The translations under genes were made by a program, and so were the position numbers. A stretch of 64,000 nucleotides of DNA from Isoetes taiwanensis (taxonomy: Eukaryota > Streptophyta > Lycopodiopsida > Isoetales > Isoetaceae). The stretch is from contig JAJEKV010000050.1 in NCBI GenBank assembly GCA_021234155.1, positions 3,868,488 through 3,932,487 of the forward strand, given 5' to 3'. A model generated the notes under the pieces. That model was given only the letters and a program-made list of their open reading frames with translations, was not told where the DNA came from and did no database searches. Of the stretch, positions 53,591-64,000 are shown piece by piece (the first letter of the stretch is position 1; every line of letters begins with the position of its first letter).

Positions 53591-55513
53591 TGTTAACAAC
53601 ATCTAATATAAAGGAAATGGCAAGGCAAAAGTAATATTCTGGTGTTCTTGAGTTTTGATGTCATTGGCATGTTGAAGCACTTTCAAATCAAATGATGATA
53701 AGTCTTGCAGTACAAGAACTTAATGGAACTAAATATGCCTTGGTAGATAATGATGGATTAAAGCACATCATTAAATGTGAAAAGAAGGAAAAATCTTGGC
53801 TGGACTATATCAAAACTTGCAAATAGGCATGACTAAAGAAAACACACCCCGTAACTGCAATTGCTCTGCTTGGGCATGGATGACATTGGTGGCACTTCTT
53901 ATTGGTAACATATAGGTGAGAATTTACGTTTTAAGATGGTGGAAGAAGTTAGTGGCATAAGTGATCTAGGAATATGTTTTTTACATTAGATGTATCTTCA
54001 ATCAATAATAGCACACGTCTAGAGGAAATGCGGAATAACCACTGGATTGCAATGATTTCATAATATTGTGGTAGCATGAATCTTGCATGTTAGTGTGTTC
54101 AATATGTTTTTTAGAGGCAACATATTCAGCATAGCAATATGGCGTCTTGAATCTTGTAGTCATGCATGCCTTGATGAAGTGTGCCTCTCAATATAAAGGT
54201 GAAGATTTACACATCATCACTGCAGGAATTACTTCTTTGCATAGTAAATATTCATTTATCTAGTATAGACTCCGCTTAATATGTGTCTTAATATGTGCAG
54301 TTTCTGCCACTTTTTGCAGGGGCTGAGACCATATTGATGATACCAGTGATCTTTTCCATGATGCTCATATTCAACTATGCAATATCAAAATCTTGGAACT
54401 TCATTTCAAATGATAGGGAAGTAGTAAACAAACTTTACTATTTGCCCTGGCATTGCATGTAGTTGTATAACCTAGTAGGTAGTTCTGATGTCCCTTGAAA
54501 TTGGATATTAGGAACAATTAGAAATGCTCTTGATGTGAGTTAGTGGAGTTAGTGATGGCAAATCGAATACATGCGTTGGGAAACCAAGTACGACTTAGGG
54601 ATATAATAGATGGAGTGATTCATACAGACACAATAGTACTCTTGCCCTGCCAGTCATTGGTCTAATTGCTAACTATCCTCTATTCAATTCTTCTTAGCAA
54701 TTCTAAACTACATTTGATGCAAGAGCCATGCAACACACATAGACAAAATCAAAAGAATTGCTAAAAATGTATTGCTCAAAGAGACCAACTGGACTTGTGC
54801 TATTGAATTCAATAGGTAACTAACTAATACTTAAAGATAGAACATTTAAGTTATTAGTAGAAACTTGTTTCTTCTTTCCACTATAGTTCAAACGAACTAG
54901 AACATCCCAAACCCAAGATGCTATGCCCATTAGATGGAAGATGCTATGTCCTCTATCCACTGTCTGTCTCTAGCATATCAGAGATCTAATTTATGAAAGG
55001 TTAATATTTCAAAACAAGAAGCAAGGTTAACATTAATGCCACGTGGATTCTCCTACCTCCATATGTGTAAATGTTAATTTTGTCGCAATAAACTTTGTCA
55101 TAAATAGACCTCGATTTTCATAAATATCCACGATATACATCCCCCACCATATATACTATATAACCACATACGCCAAGACATAATATTACAACCTATAACC
55201 ATTGCGATATAGTTTATACAATTCCCTTAAATCAAAGGGGTCATTCCTGGCCATTATATCTAAGTGGGTTAAATCGTGGAACAACTAGCAGAAGATTATC
55301 TGCCCTTGATTTAAGGAGGTTAATTCAGGTTAATTCTCTTCCGTCGCTGGTCATGCCAGATCACCAGCTCGAGGGAGCACTAATGCCCTCTTGAACTAAT
55401 GCGTATTCTCAATGGATTTACTATAAGAATAACCACTAGAATGATAGCTCGAGGGAAGCATTAACCATACTTAGACTAATGTGTATTCTCGGCGTTCTTA
55501 ATGGAACGAAGCA
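53591..55513. other. intergenic DNA downstream of the protease gene
   Basis: No gene or repeat family recognised. 55200-55500 is the 3' flank of the protease gene and contains two GCTCGAGGGA words near 55368 and 55448. Confidence 0.5.
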
Positions 55514-56842
55514 TCATATGCTGCTACAATCTTTCGGTTCAAAAAAGATCTTCCTTGCTTTTATATCATGCGTAACAAGATAATTTTGTTGCATCATATT
55601 TCCAATGATTCCGAGAGGAGAAGGAGACATCAACAAGCACAATGTATGCTCATCAGTGAAAGCCATGTAATTTTGAAGTGGAGGACTGAAAGAAGCTCCT
55701 CGAAATTGGAGAGTGAGGGGAGGGACCTTTATATCAGGTTCATGTGAGACATCAAAACAGAAGTCAAATGGATCAGAAGATGTTCGGGGAATATTTGGGA
55801 GTGCTTCAATTAATACACTTTTTATAGCATCGAGTACCTGTTTATCCACCGTGGTCAATGTAGTACCAGAATCAAAGATGGTACCTAAGGGGTTGAGATC
55901 CAATGAAGAATTGCATCTAGAGATGACAGTATTTCCGACAGTGATACTTTGCATGTGTACACGGTATTCTATGTCGTGAAGAATAGGAGTAGAACTAGCC
56001 GAAGGATGTGGTGAGGCTCCGAAGATCAAGGTACTATCTGCATCTCCGTCATAACTGGTGAGACAATAGGAGAATATTCCATTTGAGAAAGGCAATTGGG
56101 AGATAAGAGAATGAGGCTCTTGATTCAGCCCCACAAGCCCATCTGTGTCAAAGTCAACAATCTTATGAGAGCAACCCATAGTTATGTTGGCAGTTCGAGA
56201 GGCACCAGAAGGGGAACTGAGAGTTATAGCGTCTTTAATGTATTCCCCCCTACTATAAGACCCATCAACATAATCATACCTATAGGAACAAGAACGATGA
56301 GGGCGTGTTTTAGAATGAGGCTTTGACAATGCAGATTGCTTTTTTTCCTTCTTATAGGAAAAAGAATGATGAGAGCGTGTTCTAGAATGAGGTTCTAACA
56401 ATGTGGATAACAATGTGGAGTTTTGGCAAGTAGCTCCAGCTAGATGGGTGCATATACTAGAATTGGACTGACATGAAATAATAGAAAAGGAATTAGAGTG
56501 CTGAGGATTATAAAAATTTTTACATGGGGCACAGTTGTTTTCATTGCCCGAGCATTCAAAACAAGAACCACATTTTAACCAGACAAGTTGGCTCCCAGTG
56601 TCTGCGGTTAGCCAGAAAGTCTTAGGTGTAGTTCCTATCCCCACTTGCATTGAATAATCACCAGGAGCTGGTTTGAGTTTGGTTAGCCAAGCTTCATGTC
56701 TATGGGAACTCCTGACAAAACCCCGAGTGAACTTTTCTGGTAGTGGGAGACCTTTGTCTACATGACGTAATGGAAAACGAATTTGTTCTCCACATGCTAC
56801 CCTAACCAATAATAATAATAAAAGCAAAAATAACCGATCCAT
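55514..56842 (-). CDS. secreted nepenthesin-type aspartic protease (A1 family)
   Basis: This is an intact, intronless 442-residue frame. I start at MDRLFLLLLLLL because this gives a clean signal peptide (cleavage probably after VACG) and a TATA box lies 47-54 bases upstream; the frame could extend 39 codons further, but that part is low-complexity and overlaps the TATA box. Catalytic sites: DTGS at 81-84 and DSGT at 324-327. The Cys-rich nepenthesin insert follows the first site (C91, C94, C97, C104, C107), and the flap region is YDYVDGSYSRG. Residues 151-174 and 175-191 are a tandem duplication (PHSRTRSHHSFSY / PHSKTRPHRSCSY), which adds a basic loop before the flap. The product should be an extracellular or vacuolar acid protease. 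No propeptide longer than about 40 residues is evident, shorter than in many relatives. Confidence 0.93.
   Translation of the reverse strand: MDRLFLLLLLLLVRVACGEQIRFPLRHVDKGLPLPEKFTRGFVRSSHRHEAWLTKLKPAPGDYSMQVGIGTTPKTFWLTADTGSQLVWLKCGSCFECSGNENNCAPCKNFYNPQHSNSFSIISCQSNSSICTHLAGATCQNSTLLSTLLEPHSRTRSHHSFSYKKEKKQSALSKPHSKTRPHRSCSYRYDYVDGSYSRGEYIKDAITLSSPSGASRTANITMGCSHKIVDFDTDGLVGLNQEPHSLISQLPFSNGIFSYCLTSYDGDADSTLIFGASPHPSASSTPILHDIEYRVHMQSITVGNTVISRCNSSLDLNPLGTIFDSGTTLTTVDKQVLDAIKSVLIEALPNIPRTSSDPFDFCFDVSHEPDIKVPPLTLQFRGASFSPPLQNYMAFTDEHTLCLLMSPSPLGIIGNMMQQNYLVTHDIKARKIFFEPKDCSSI
56281..56424 (-). repeat. 72-bp tandem duplication inside the protease gene
   Basis: TATAGGAAMAAGAAYGATGA starts at 56281 and 56353; the 72-bp period equals 24 codons, so the reading frame is kept. 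The copies differ at several positions, including a Cys present only in the upstream-coordinate copy. Confidence 0.85.
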
Positions 56843-56888
56843 TGTGCAATATGAGAACGCTGTGAAAAAAAAAAAAAAGTTTATCTTG

Positions 56889-56896
56889 TTATATAG
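56889..56896 (-). promoter_or_regulatory. candidate TATA box of the aspartic protease gene
   Basis: CTATATAA on the minus strand, 47-54 bases before the chosen start codon; it leaves a very short leader of about 20 bases. Confidence 0.5.
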
Positions 56897-56959
56897 GCTA
56901 CTAGTTCTCTCCCTTTTCCTTTTTCCTTCCTTCCTAAGGCCTTCCTTGGCTTGTACCAT

Positions 56960-58419
56960 CCTTTGTAGGAGCCGATCTTATTTGGGTTGTAGGAGCCGAT
57001 CTTATCTGAGTTGCCGGAGCTAAGCATACAAGATGGAGCAAGAACGGCCATTTGGGCTGGTGCTTACATGTTCCTCAGGCATCCCTCTCTCTCAGGTGCC
57101 TGCCCTTTTTTTAGGGATCCTGGAAGCGTATTTTTGGTTGTCTTATCGATGGCTTTCTTCAGGTGTCTGTAGATTTCAGTGCCGTTTATAATCGAATTCC
57201 ACACCCAAATGCAGCTCTTGATGATAGCATTGAGACGGTAAGCATCTCTTCCATAATGAGATGTAAATCCTGTCATATAAACAGGTTTGGAAGCAGCGAT
57301 TGGACTCAAATTCTGAATCCAAGTTCAGGGTAGAGTATAATGCTATTTGCATATAATTCACTTAAAATCCCGACCATATTTGTCAATATTCTCCCTTCCT
57401 GTGCTATGATATTAATACTCGTTCCACTTTGGTGATGATAAGTACCCTATTTTAAGCTAACAGTTGTTTTGACTAGTATGGAGGTCATCAAGTGGTTACA
57501 AATGGGGCAGGTGAGGTCTTCATCACTCTTCTTCTTGGGCTCACTGATTATAGGTATAACCACCACGATACCAAATGGATAATGTCATTCATGGAAATGA
57601 TCCCATATTGTTTGGTGGTAATATTGCACTTGATTCTACTGTAAAATACAAATTCTTGCTGATATTTTTAGACAGTGTGATAAGTGCCAGTTGAGCATGC
57701 TTGTTCTTCTTTGAAATAAAGTGGAAAAACAGAAGAATTTTCAGAATATTTGCTTTTACAGAACGTTTGTTGGCACAAATTTATCATCTCATTGGAAAGA
57801 GTATTTAGCATCAGATACAGGTACCAACTTGTTGTTCATTCTTTAATAGCTTCTTTAACCATCATTGGCTTTAAGGTTTAATTGCTTATTATGTTTTGAT
57901 TTTTCTGAATACATGCATGACTGCAAGAACATGTCAGACATTGGGATCATTTTCCCTGTATGAAGCTTAAAGGAAATTGGTACTTACAGCCGTTTCAGTT
58001 GTCATCGTACCAGCAAATAATCCTTACCTACGGCCCAATAAAGTGGTGAGTCTCAGCAACTGAAGAAGAAAATGAAAGAAAAGCATTTACTACTTACCAT
58101 GCTATGCCAGCTCCTCCTAATATTTTCGGCAGGTCGGACCCTGTTTATGAGACCACATTGTGAATCAAGGAATGGTTGGGACTAACATAGGTTTCCAATT
58201 ATCATACCTGGATGTAAATAAGGTGTCATTGTAGCTTGAATATTTTCAGGTCATACTCTACAATGTCTATTTGACCACCTTGTGAATCAAAGCATGGCTG
58301 CTTATCTTGGATGTAGATTAGGCGTCATTTTCGCTTGAATACTGGTAACAGGAATTTTATGATTTGGAACATTCAATTTTTGTAATCTATTCATAAGGAT
58401 ACTATGTTCTATCTTCCTT
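56960..58419. other. upstream flank of the protease gene and intergenic DNA
   Basis: A 17-bp unit TAGGAGCCGATCTTATY is repeated at 56966 and 56989. No gene is supported; small open frames lack motifs. Confidence 0.5.
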
Positions 58420-58530
58420 CATGAGGAAGTCCGCGGAGGCCAATCGGCCTATGGGACCCAAATTACACGGGTGCAGCAAGCCCGTTGCTACCCGGATTAA
58501 AAAACCCCCCGTTGGGACCTATTAGGAGAA
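58420..58530 (-). repeat. diverged copy of the (TTCTA)-tailed retroelement family
   Basis: AGTCCGCGGAGGCCAATCGG, CCTATGGGACCCA, ACCCGGATTAAAAAACCCC and their spacing match the copy at 5919-6085 in the same orientation, with many C/G substitutions and no clear tail repeat. Confidence 0.6.
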
Positions 58531-58842
58531 CTGAGTCATCTTGCAATAAAGTGTTTAAGTAGCACCACTAAAGTGGTTAGTGTTCAGATTCATAGAAGAC
58601 CCCTAAGTGAAGCTTGGAAAACCCTTGTTAAAGGTATGTTTTGTCATTCATATGTTTAATCACATCTTGGAGTTACACACATTGCCTTCTCACCTCATTC
58701 ATAACATCCTTATCCATACACTCCTCCACCCTCCATGCCATATTCGCTCATTCCTATATCTCCCACTTCTTGCTAGCATTTCAAATTTTTGCCTTAAGCC
58801 CAAGGTTTACTAGAGGACATGTGGCAACATGACGTAGCTTGT

Positions 58843-59883
58843 CATATTGACACCTTTGCAAGCCTAGTCACCATGAAACATCATTTTTTGAGTAAAAAAT
58901 ATAAGTTTCTCAAAAAGATCCCCTAAGCATTTCTTGGGATATTTTGCCACGTGTCTTCACCACATTTGACATTCTTGTGTCTTAATCTATACCATTCCTA
59001 AGGGGGAGAAAAAAAAGGGGGGACAAAAGTGCCCTATAAAGGATTTGAGCTAGCCCATTTGATAGCTCACAAAAGAAGATTTGTTCTAACATTTTGAAAA
59101 AGTCAATTTGAGCTTGGTTTGACCTACATATCCTCAACCTTGGGAACGTGCTACATTGAAAAAATTGCAAAACTAGCCTATACTACCCTAAGCTACCATC
59201 TATCCTATAGTAAACGGCCCACCTATAGTTGGGTAGCATCTTGCAAACAATTTTCATAGAAAAGAAACAAATGTGACCACACACCACACTACATTGCTTG
59301 GTTGGGCCCTGCTCCCAACCACCTTACATCAAGGCCCAATGAGAGAGAGGGAGAGGGAGAGGGAGAGGGAGAGAGAGGAGGGAGGAGAGGGAGGGAGAGG
59401 GAGAGGGAGAGGGAGAGGGAGAGGGAGAGGGAGAGGGAGAGGGAGAGGGAGAGGGAGAGAGAGAGAGAATTGCACCATTTGTTTTGAATGCACACTACAT
59501 TATTGCTGACTCTCAAGAGGCATTTGTGAGGCGTCACAAGCATTTACTTGAGGAAACGCCCTTCTGCCAAACTTATATAGAACATTAGAAGGGGAATCAA
59601 GTTTACAAAATGCTTAAAAAATATAACTCCTGCTGGTTAAGAATTCTTGCCTTGGGTAAGAGTATTGACTGATTTTTGTTCCGGTTATAAAAAGAAATGG
59701 CTCTCTGAGCCCATCCAGATTTAGGACTGACTTTGGCAGCATAAACATATGTATTCTAGCCTAACAGGGTAAACTGATTTCAGCAAAAAAATCGCAAATC
59801 TCTGTTTGCTATCTTGATTCTTGTTGAACAACTAAATCCTGCTTCAGGGATTTTGTATTATTCATAGTTCATAGGTTTCAAAA
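58843..59883 (+). repeat. direct repeat A (about 1.04 kb)
   Basis: The segment is nearly identical to 60587-61641, beginning at CATATTGACACCTTTGC and ending at CATAGGTTTCAAAA. The two copies differ mainly in an internal GA-rich microsatellite and in scattered substitutions. No protein is encoded. Strand is arbitrary. The copies could be LTRs or a segmental duplication; the ends lack TG...CA, and no primer-binding site follows. Confidence 0.85.
59340..59468. repeat. (GGGAGA)n microsatellite
   Basis: About 20 copies of GGGAGA with interspersed GAGAGAGA. It makes long Arg/Glu or Ser/Leu open frames that are not genes. Confidence 0.95.
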
Positions 59884-60245
59884 TCCTACGGCTCACGTGG
59901 CTTTGGAGCATATCGTACGGCCCAGATGGCTTGGGAGTTTGTTTGTAGCTTATATGTAAGCGATCCTACGGTCCAGGTTGATTTGATCCTGATCGTCGGT
60001 CCGAGATCCTACGGCTCACGTTGCTTTGGGATACATCCTACGGTGCACATAGCTTTGGGAATTATATGTAATCGATCCTACGGTCCAGGTTGATTCGATC
60101 CTGATCGTCGATCCAGGATCTTATGGCTCACGTGGCTTGGCACATATTCTACGGTGCACATGACTTTGGGAATTATATGTAATAGATCCTATGACTCATG
60201 TTGCGTGAGATCTCGACCCTTGATCGGATCCGAGATCCTACGGCC
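59884..60245. repeat. 111-bp tandem repeat, about three units
   Basis: GATCCTAYGGTCCAGGTTGA-type starts lie at 59962, 60074 and 60185 (period 112 and 111). Each unit contains ATCCTACGGCTCACGT with GCTTTGG and an AATTATATGTAATCGATC join. A partial unit fills 59884-59961. Confidence 0.85.
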
Positions 60246-60296
60246 CAAGTTGAATGCTCATCCCTTAGGAAAAGGCTTTTAAAATTTTTATGTTGT

Positions 60297-60359
60297 GTGG
60301 GGGATTCGAACCCTAGCCATTGATCCCCCAGCCCCCCATTCTAACCACTAGACCAAGCA
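60297..60359 (-). repeat. tRNA-like SINE head (Pol III boxes A and B)
   Basis: On the minus strand TGGTCTAGTGGTTAGA (box-A type) is followed 31 bases later by GGGTTCGAATCCCCC (box B, matching GGTTCGANNCC exactly). The part between cannot fold into a proper anticodon arm and the acceptor stem is missing, so it is a tRNA-derived SINE head or tRNA relic. An A/T-rich stretch with AAAAATTTTAAAA lies 3' of it. Confidence 0.65.
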
Positions 60360-60452
60360 TTAATTCTATAAATAGTATATGTTTTATATATTTCATATAT
60401 ACTTAAGGGTAATGTCTCATTAAGATAATATAAACTATAACATTCTAGCTAG

Positions 60453-60520
60453 TTCAAGAAGGTTCTAGAATGTTCTGGAAGGCTCTAGAAAGTTCTAGAA
60501 TCTTCTAGAAAGTTCTAGAA
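60453..60520. promoter_or_regulatory. extended heat-shock-element-like array: 14 half sites at 5-bp spacing
   Basis: The sequence is an unbroken series TTCnnGAAnn repeated seven times (68 bp); only one of the 14 half sites deviates (CTC at 60483). Heat-shock factors bind as trimers to alternating nTTCn/nGAAn pentamers in exactly this phase, and three suffice. A second short run (TTCCAGAAAGTTC) is at 60555-60567. The array lies in the spacer between the two direct repeats, 20 bases before a stretch that leads into repeat B and then the gag. Function is inference; tandem expansion of the palindrome TTCTAGAA is an alternative. Confidence 0.6.
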
Positions 60521-60586
60521 CATAAGAGAATCTAGGGGGGATCTAAGAAAATTCTTCCAGAAAGTTCCAAATTGTTCCAAAAGTTC

Positions 60587-61113
60587 CATATTGACACCTT
60601 TGCAAGCCTAGTCACCATGAAACATTATTTTTTGAGTAAAAAATCTAAGTTTCTCAAAAAGATCCCCCTAAGCATTTCTTGGGATATTTTGCCACGTGTC
60701 TTCACCACATTTGACATTCTTGTGTCTTATTCTATACCATTCCTAAGGGGGAGAAAAAAAAAGGGGGGACAAAAGTGCCCTATAAAGGATTTGAGCTAGC
60801 CCATTTGATAGCTCACAAAAGAAGATTTGTTCTAACATTTTGAAAAAGTCAATTTGAGCTTGGTTTGACCTACGTATCCTCAACCTTGGGAACGTGCTAC
60901 ATTAAAAAAATTGCAAAACTAGCCTATACTACCCTAAGCTACCATCTAACCTATAGTAAACGGCCCACCTATAGTTGGGTAGCATCTTGCAAACAATTTT
61001 CATAGAAAAGAAACAAAAAGATAGTATAATAAGGCATCAAGTCCGAGTATAGCAGGCTTTCCTTGTCAAATCACAAGATATAAAGTAGTTTCAATATCCA
61101 CTAAAGCAAACGG

Positions 61114-61159
<46 letters not shown>

Positions 61160-61641
61160 AGGGAGGGAGGGAGGGAGGGAGGGAGGAGGGAGGGAGGGAG
61201 GGGAGGGGGGAGGGGAGAGAGAGGGGTATTGCACCATTTGTTTTGAATGCACACTGCATTATTGCTGACTCTCAGAGGCATTTGTGAGGCATCACAAGCA
61301 TTTACTTGAGGAAACACCCTTCTGCCAAGCTTATACAGAACATTAGAAGGGGGATCAAGTTTACAAAATGCTTAAAAGATATAACTCCTGCTGGTTAAGA
61401 ATTCTTGCCTCGGGTAAGAGTATTGACTGATTTTTGACCCGGTTAGAAAAAGAAATGGCTCTCTGAGCCCATCCAGATTTAGGACTGACTTTGGCAGCAT
61501 AAACATATGTATTCTAGCCTAACAGGGTAAACTGATTTCAGCAAAAAATTCGCAAATCTCTGTTTGCTATCTTGATTCTTGTTGAACAACTAAATCTTGC
61601 TTCAGGGATTTTGTATTATTCATAGTTCATAGGTTTCAAAA
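60587..61641 (+). repeat. direct repeat B (about 1.05 kb)
   Basis: Second copy of the segment at 58843-59883. Its GA-rich microsatellite (61118-61225) has GA and GGGA units instead of GGGAGA, so the simple repeat evolved separately in the two copies. Confidence 0.85.
61118..61225. repeat. (GA)n(GGGA)n microsatellite
   Basis: About 17 GA units followed by about 15 GGGA-type units. Confidence 0.95.
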
Positions 61642-61689
61642 AATCTTCCTATCACTCAGATTGATCACCTCAAGTGATATGGAGGTCCT

Positions 61690-62950
61690 GACCTTGCTAG
61701 CATCACTTGCTAGCACATAGGGGCACTGAGGATGAGGCTTGAGTCAGGAACTCCCTCAACATCTTGGAGGTCCTACCAAGATTATCTCCTGGAATATTGA
61801 ACTCAAAGTGTCTCCAAGGAAGAATACTGATAACAATGAGAATGCAGACGCACAAAAGCAAGGAAATTTGCCACAAGAGCAAGGAAATTTGCCACCTATA
61901 GCAGCCATTCAAGAAAGGGAAGGTTTGCCTTATCAATTTGAATTAAATGTACCTTTACCAGTGCCTACTTTTTATTCCAGCATGAATGCTAACTATTTCC
62001 TGAAGATATTTGATTAGTATTAATATGGCCATAAGAAAGGGTGCAAATTCTCTGAGTTCAAGAAATGCTTTAAGAATGATGAAGTGAGATCTTGGATGGA
62101 TTATGTGATAAGCATGGGAACTAACTCATGGGAAGATATGGTGCAAAAGTTTCTTGCACACTTTGGAAAGGTATCTGCTCCTCAAGACTTGGTTTATGAG
62201 TTACAAAACTTCTCCATCAAGCCTAATGAAAGTGTGAATCAATATGTAGAGAGGTTTAATCATTACTTGTTAAAATGTCAAAGAAATAATATTCCTAACC
62301 CCACTTTGCATCTTGTTGCTTGTTTTATAAGAGGACTGACAACCAGACAGAAGATCCACAAGAAGCTTTTGAAGATTTAGAAACAAGAAGGCTTTGACCC
62401 ATTCATAGAGCTTTTTTCTAAAGCTATTGAAGTTGCAGACATGGTGTCCTATCTACCAGATGAATATCCCACTTTTGTTAATGATCCATTCTATCCTGAG
62501 GTTGATCATGAGGAGCCAATGGATGCAGTACAGAAAGAAAAGAAAAAGAGCAAAGGGGAGGAAGATGAAGTAGCTGAAGTCAGGGCAGAGATGTTCAAAA
62601 TCTCTGATTATTGAACTCCAAACTATCAGGGCATCTCTCAAAACTCATCCTCCTTGAATTCATTGTTCTAGAACTACTCATTCTGCTGAGCTCTGTTGGT
62701 ACAGGACATGCCTGAAGCGCAACAGAAAACGACACTATGGTAAAGAATGCCCCACCTGTACTTTCTGCAAGGAAAATGGACACATAGTAGACATATGCAT
62801 AGTAAAGGAATATTTCAACAAGCAAGAAGACAGCAAAAAACTAGAAAGTACCTCAACAGTCAGATTCATGGATGTGCTTGAAGAAGAAGAAGAAGAAGAA
62901 GAAGAAGAAGAGAATATTCTCTTTGGATCTTTAAATGATGGAAAGCTATA
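61690..62950 (+). pseudogene. Ty3/gypsy-like gag remnant with CCHC zinc knuckle
   Basis: 61739-62017, 62084-62380 and 62700-62950 give consecutive pieces of a retrotransposon gag. RSWMDYVISMGTNSWEDMVQ and KFLAHFG near 62090-62170, then SVNQYVERFNHYLLKCQRNN near 62230, match the Retrotrans_gag core (SW..l...F...F). CTFCKENGHIVDIC near 62760 is a complete C-x2-C-x4-H-x4-C zinc knuckle, followed by a run of Glu codons (GAA microsatellite, 62879-62911). Stops at 62015, 62379 and 62612 break it, and no protease or pol follows. The capsid-like protein would package element RNA. It lies directly after direct repeat B. Confidence 0.7.
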
Positions 62951-63001
62951 ATGGCACTACAAATTCGAAGAAGAAAATATTTCTAAAATAGTATTTGGTA
63001 A

Positions 63002-63160
63002 GAAATGCTTGCTTCTCTTTGCATGGTTTTATATCCATTAAAAGATGGGCACATCGATGTAGAAAAATACTATTTGAAAAGAAATGCTTGCTCTTCTTTG
63101 CAGGGTTTCATATCCATTCAAAAGTGGGTTTCATATCCATTAGGATATGATGTGGTTAGA
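63002..63160. repeat. 79-bp tandem duplication
   Basis: GAAATGCTTGC and TTTGCAKGGTTTYATATCCA occur in both units, which start at 63002 and 63081. Confidence 0.7.
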
Positions 63161-64000
63161 TATTGGAAATATTCTAAAGAAAATTGAGTTGGGCTTGTAA
63201 AAGTGGCTAAGAAGCGCATGTCTTTAAAGGAAAATTAAAGGAAAGGAAAATTAAAGGAAAGGTAAACACTTGGATATTCGAATTATTACAGGGCTTCCTA
63301 AGTTTGTTAAAAAATAAAAAATGGGTGCACTTTTGGTGACATTATTATATTAGCTATATATAAAAGGATTTTTGAGGGCATGCATATATGCCACATCTAA
63401 GCTTTATAGAAGATATCTTGCATGTAATTTTTGTAAAGAATTTGGGGCTTTCATTAGCTTTTCCATCGTGAGTGAGCAATATGTGAAGGGATTGCTTGCA
63501 TGTCATGTGGCCAAGATGCAAAAGATAAAAAGAGAGACATGGGAAAATCCTTGGTATTTTTACAAGGGTCATTTTTTAATAGAGTCGACTCCTGGAAGAA
63601 TGGGCATGACATTTATTTAGCATTGTGGGCCTCTTTTGGCGCCAAAATGTCCGGTGCGAATAGGTTATGGCAGATCGGATTTGCTACAAGCTGGATTCGG
63701 CATGGCCAAATGAGCCATGTTCAGGCACTGATGTGGTTTACTTGCTGCCGGATTTTGCATGCCGGATCATTGCATCACATAAGGATGTGAGAATGGTAAT
63801 CATTCCCAGAGATTGCACTATAATTGAATCTTGAAGGTACCATTTCGTTTTGCCATTTAAACATGTTTCTTCATGTTACCGCTCTAGATATGCAATACCA
63901 CGACTGCAATGATAATGTTAAGGCTTCGGTTAGATGCCTAATGCAAACTTTCGGGCTTTTACCAAGTGCCTTATCCTCACCGCTAAGCATTTGTTAGATG
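63161..64000. other. non-coding end of window
   Basis: Small open frames (63372-63620, 63500-63790) without motifs. May be the decayed continuation of the gypsy element; nothing diagnostic. Confidence 0.4.

Noticed and set aside
56843-56959. Extended N-terminus of the aspartic protease
   Set aside because: The extra 39 residues are low-complexity, overlap the TATA box and would bury the signal peptide.
59273-59543. Open frames of 61-84 codons on both strands rich in Arg/Glu or Ser/Leu
   Set aside because: They come entirely from the GGGAGA microsatellite.
60297-60359. Possible functional tRNA gene on the minus strand
   Set aside because: Boxes A and B are good, but there is no acceptor stem or anticodon arm; treated as a SINE head or relic.
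61066-61317. Pro/Ser/Leu-rich minus-strand frame
   Set aside because: Product of the GA/GGGA microsatellite.

Overview
This window looks like nuclear DNA of a land plant. It is intron-rich and loaded with decayed retroelements. Two plant-type single-copy genes support this: a DUF1644 zinc-finger protein and the largest subunit of RNA polymerase III. Plant NADPH-oxidase (RBOH) and nepenthesin-type protease sequences agree with it. A fern or other seed-free vascular plant is my best guess, because I associate the DUF7869-type element seen here with fern-like genomes rather than flowering plants. That placement is inference and weak.

Layout. 1-10 kb: remnants of a Ty3/gypsy pol, two LINEs, a PIF1/Helitron helicase tail and a row of tRNA-related SINE-like units. 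10-18 kb: mostly non-coding, with a palindrome-rich patch, a clean 1,645-bp solo LTR bounded by the 5-bp duplication GATGT, a compact inverted cluster of TRIM-like miniature LTR elements with primer-binding sites, and a MITE. 19-22 kb: intact DUF1644 gene with a probable 5'-UTR intron. 24.5 kb: a Harbinger-like MITE. 25.3-32.8 kb: complete NRPC1 gene; I could join 27 exons in frame into a 1,388-residue protein. 34-37 kb: retroelement tails and a LINE remnant. 37-48 kb: a minus-strand DUF7869-type transposon-like gene split by an 8.5-kb L1-like LINE, whose 12-bp target duplication is still readable. 48-55 kb: a hairpin-rich repeat, an unidentified ORF and a decayed RBOH pseudogene. 55.5-56.8 kb: intact aspartic protease gene on the minus strand with a 24-codon internal duplication. 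58.8-63 kb: two 1.05-kb direct repeats around a 0.7-kb spacer that holds a 111-bp tandem repeat, a tRNA-like SINE head and a striking run of 14 heat-shock-element half sites, followed by a gypsy-like gag.

The three intact genes (DUF1644, NRPC1, aspartic protease) are unrelated and independently transcribed; nothing suggests an operon-like or clustered pathway. The most unusual features are non-coding or mobile: the heat-shock-element array, the inverted TRIM cluster, the retroelement tails ending in (TTCTA)n, and the DUF7869 element broken by a LINE.
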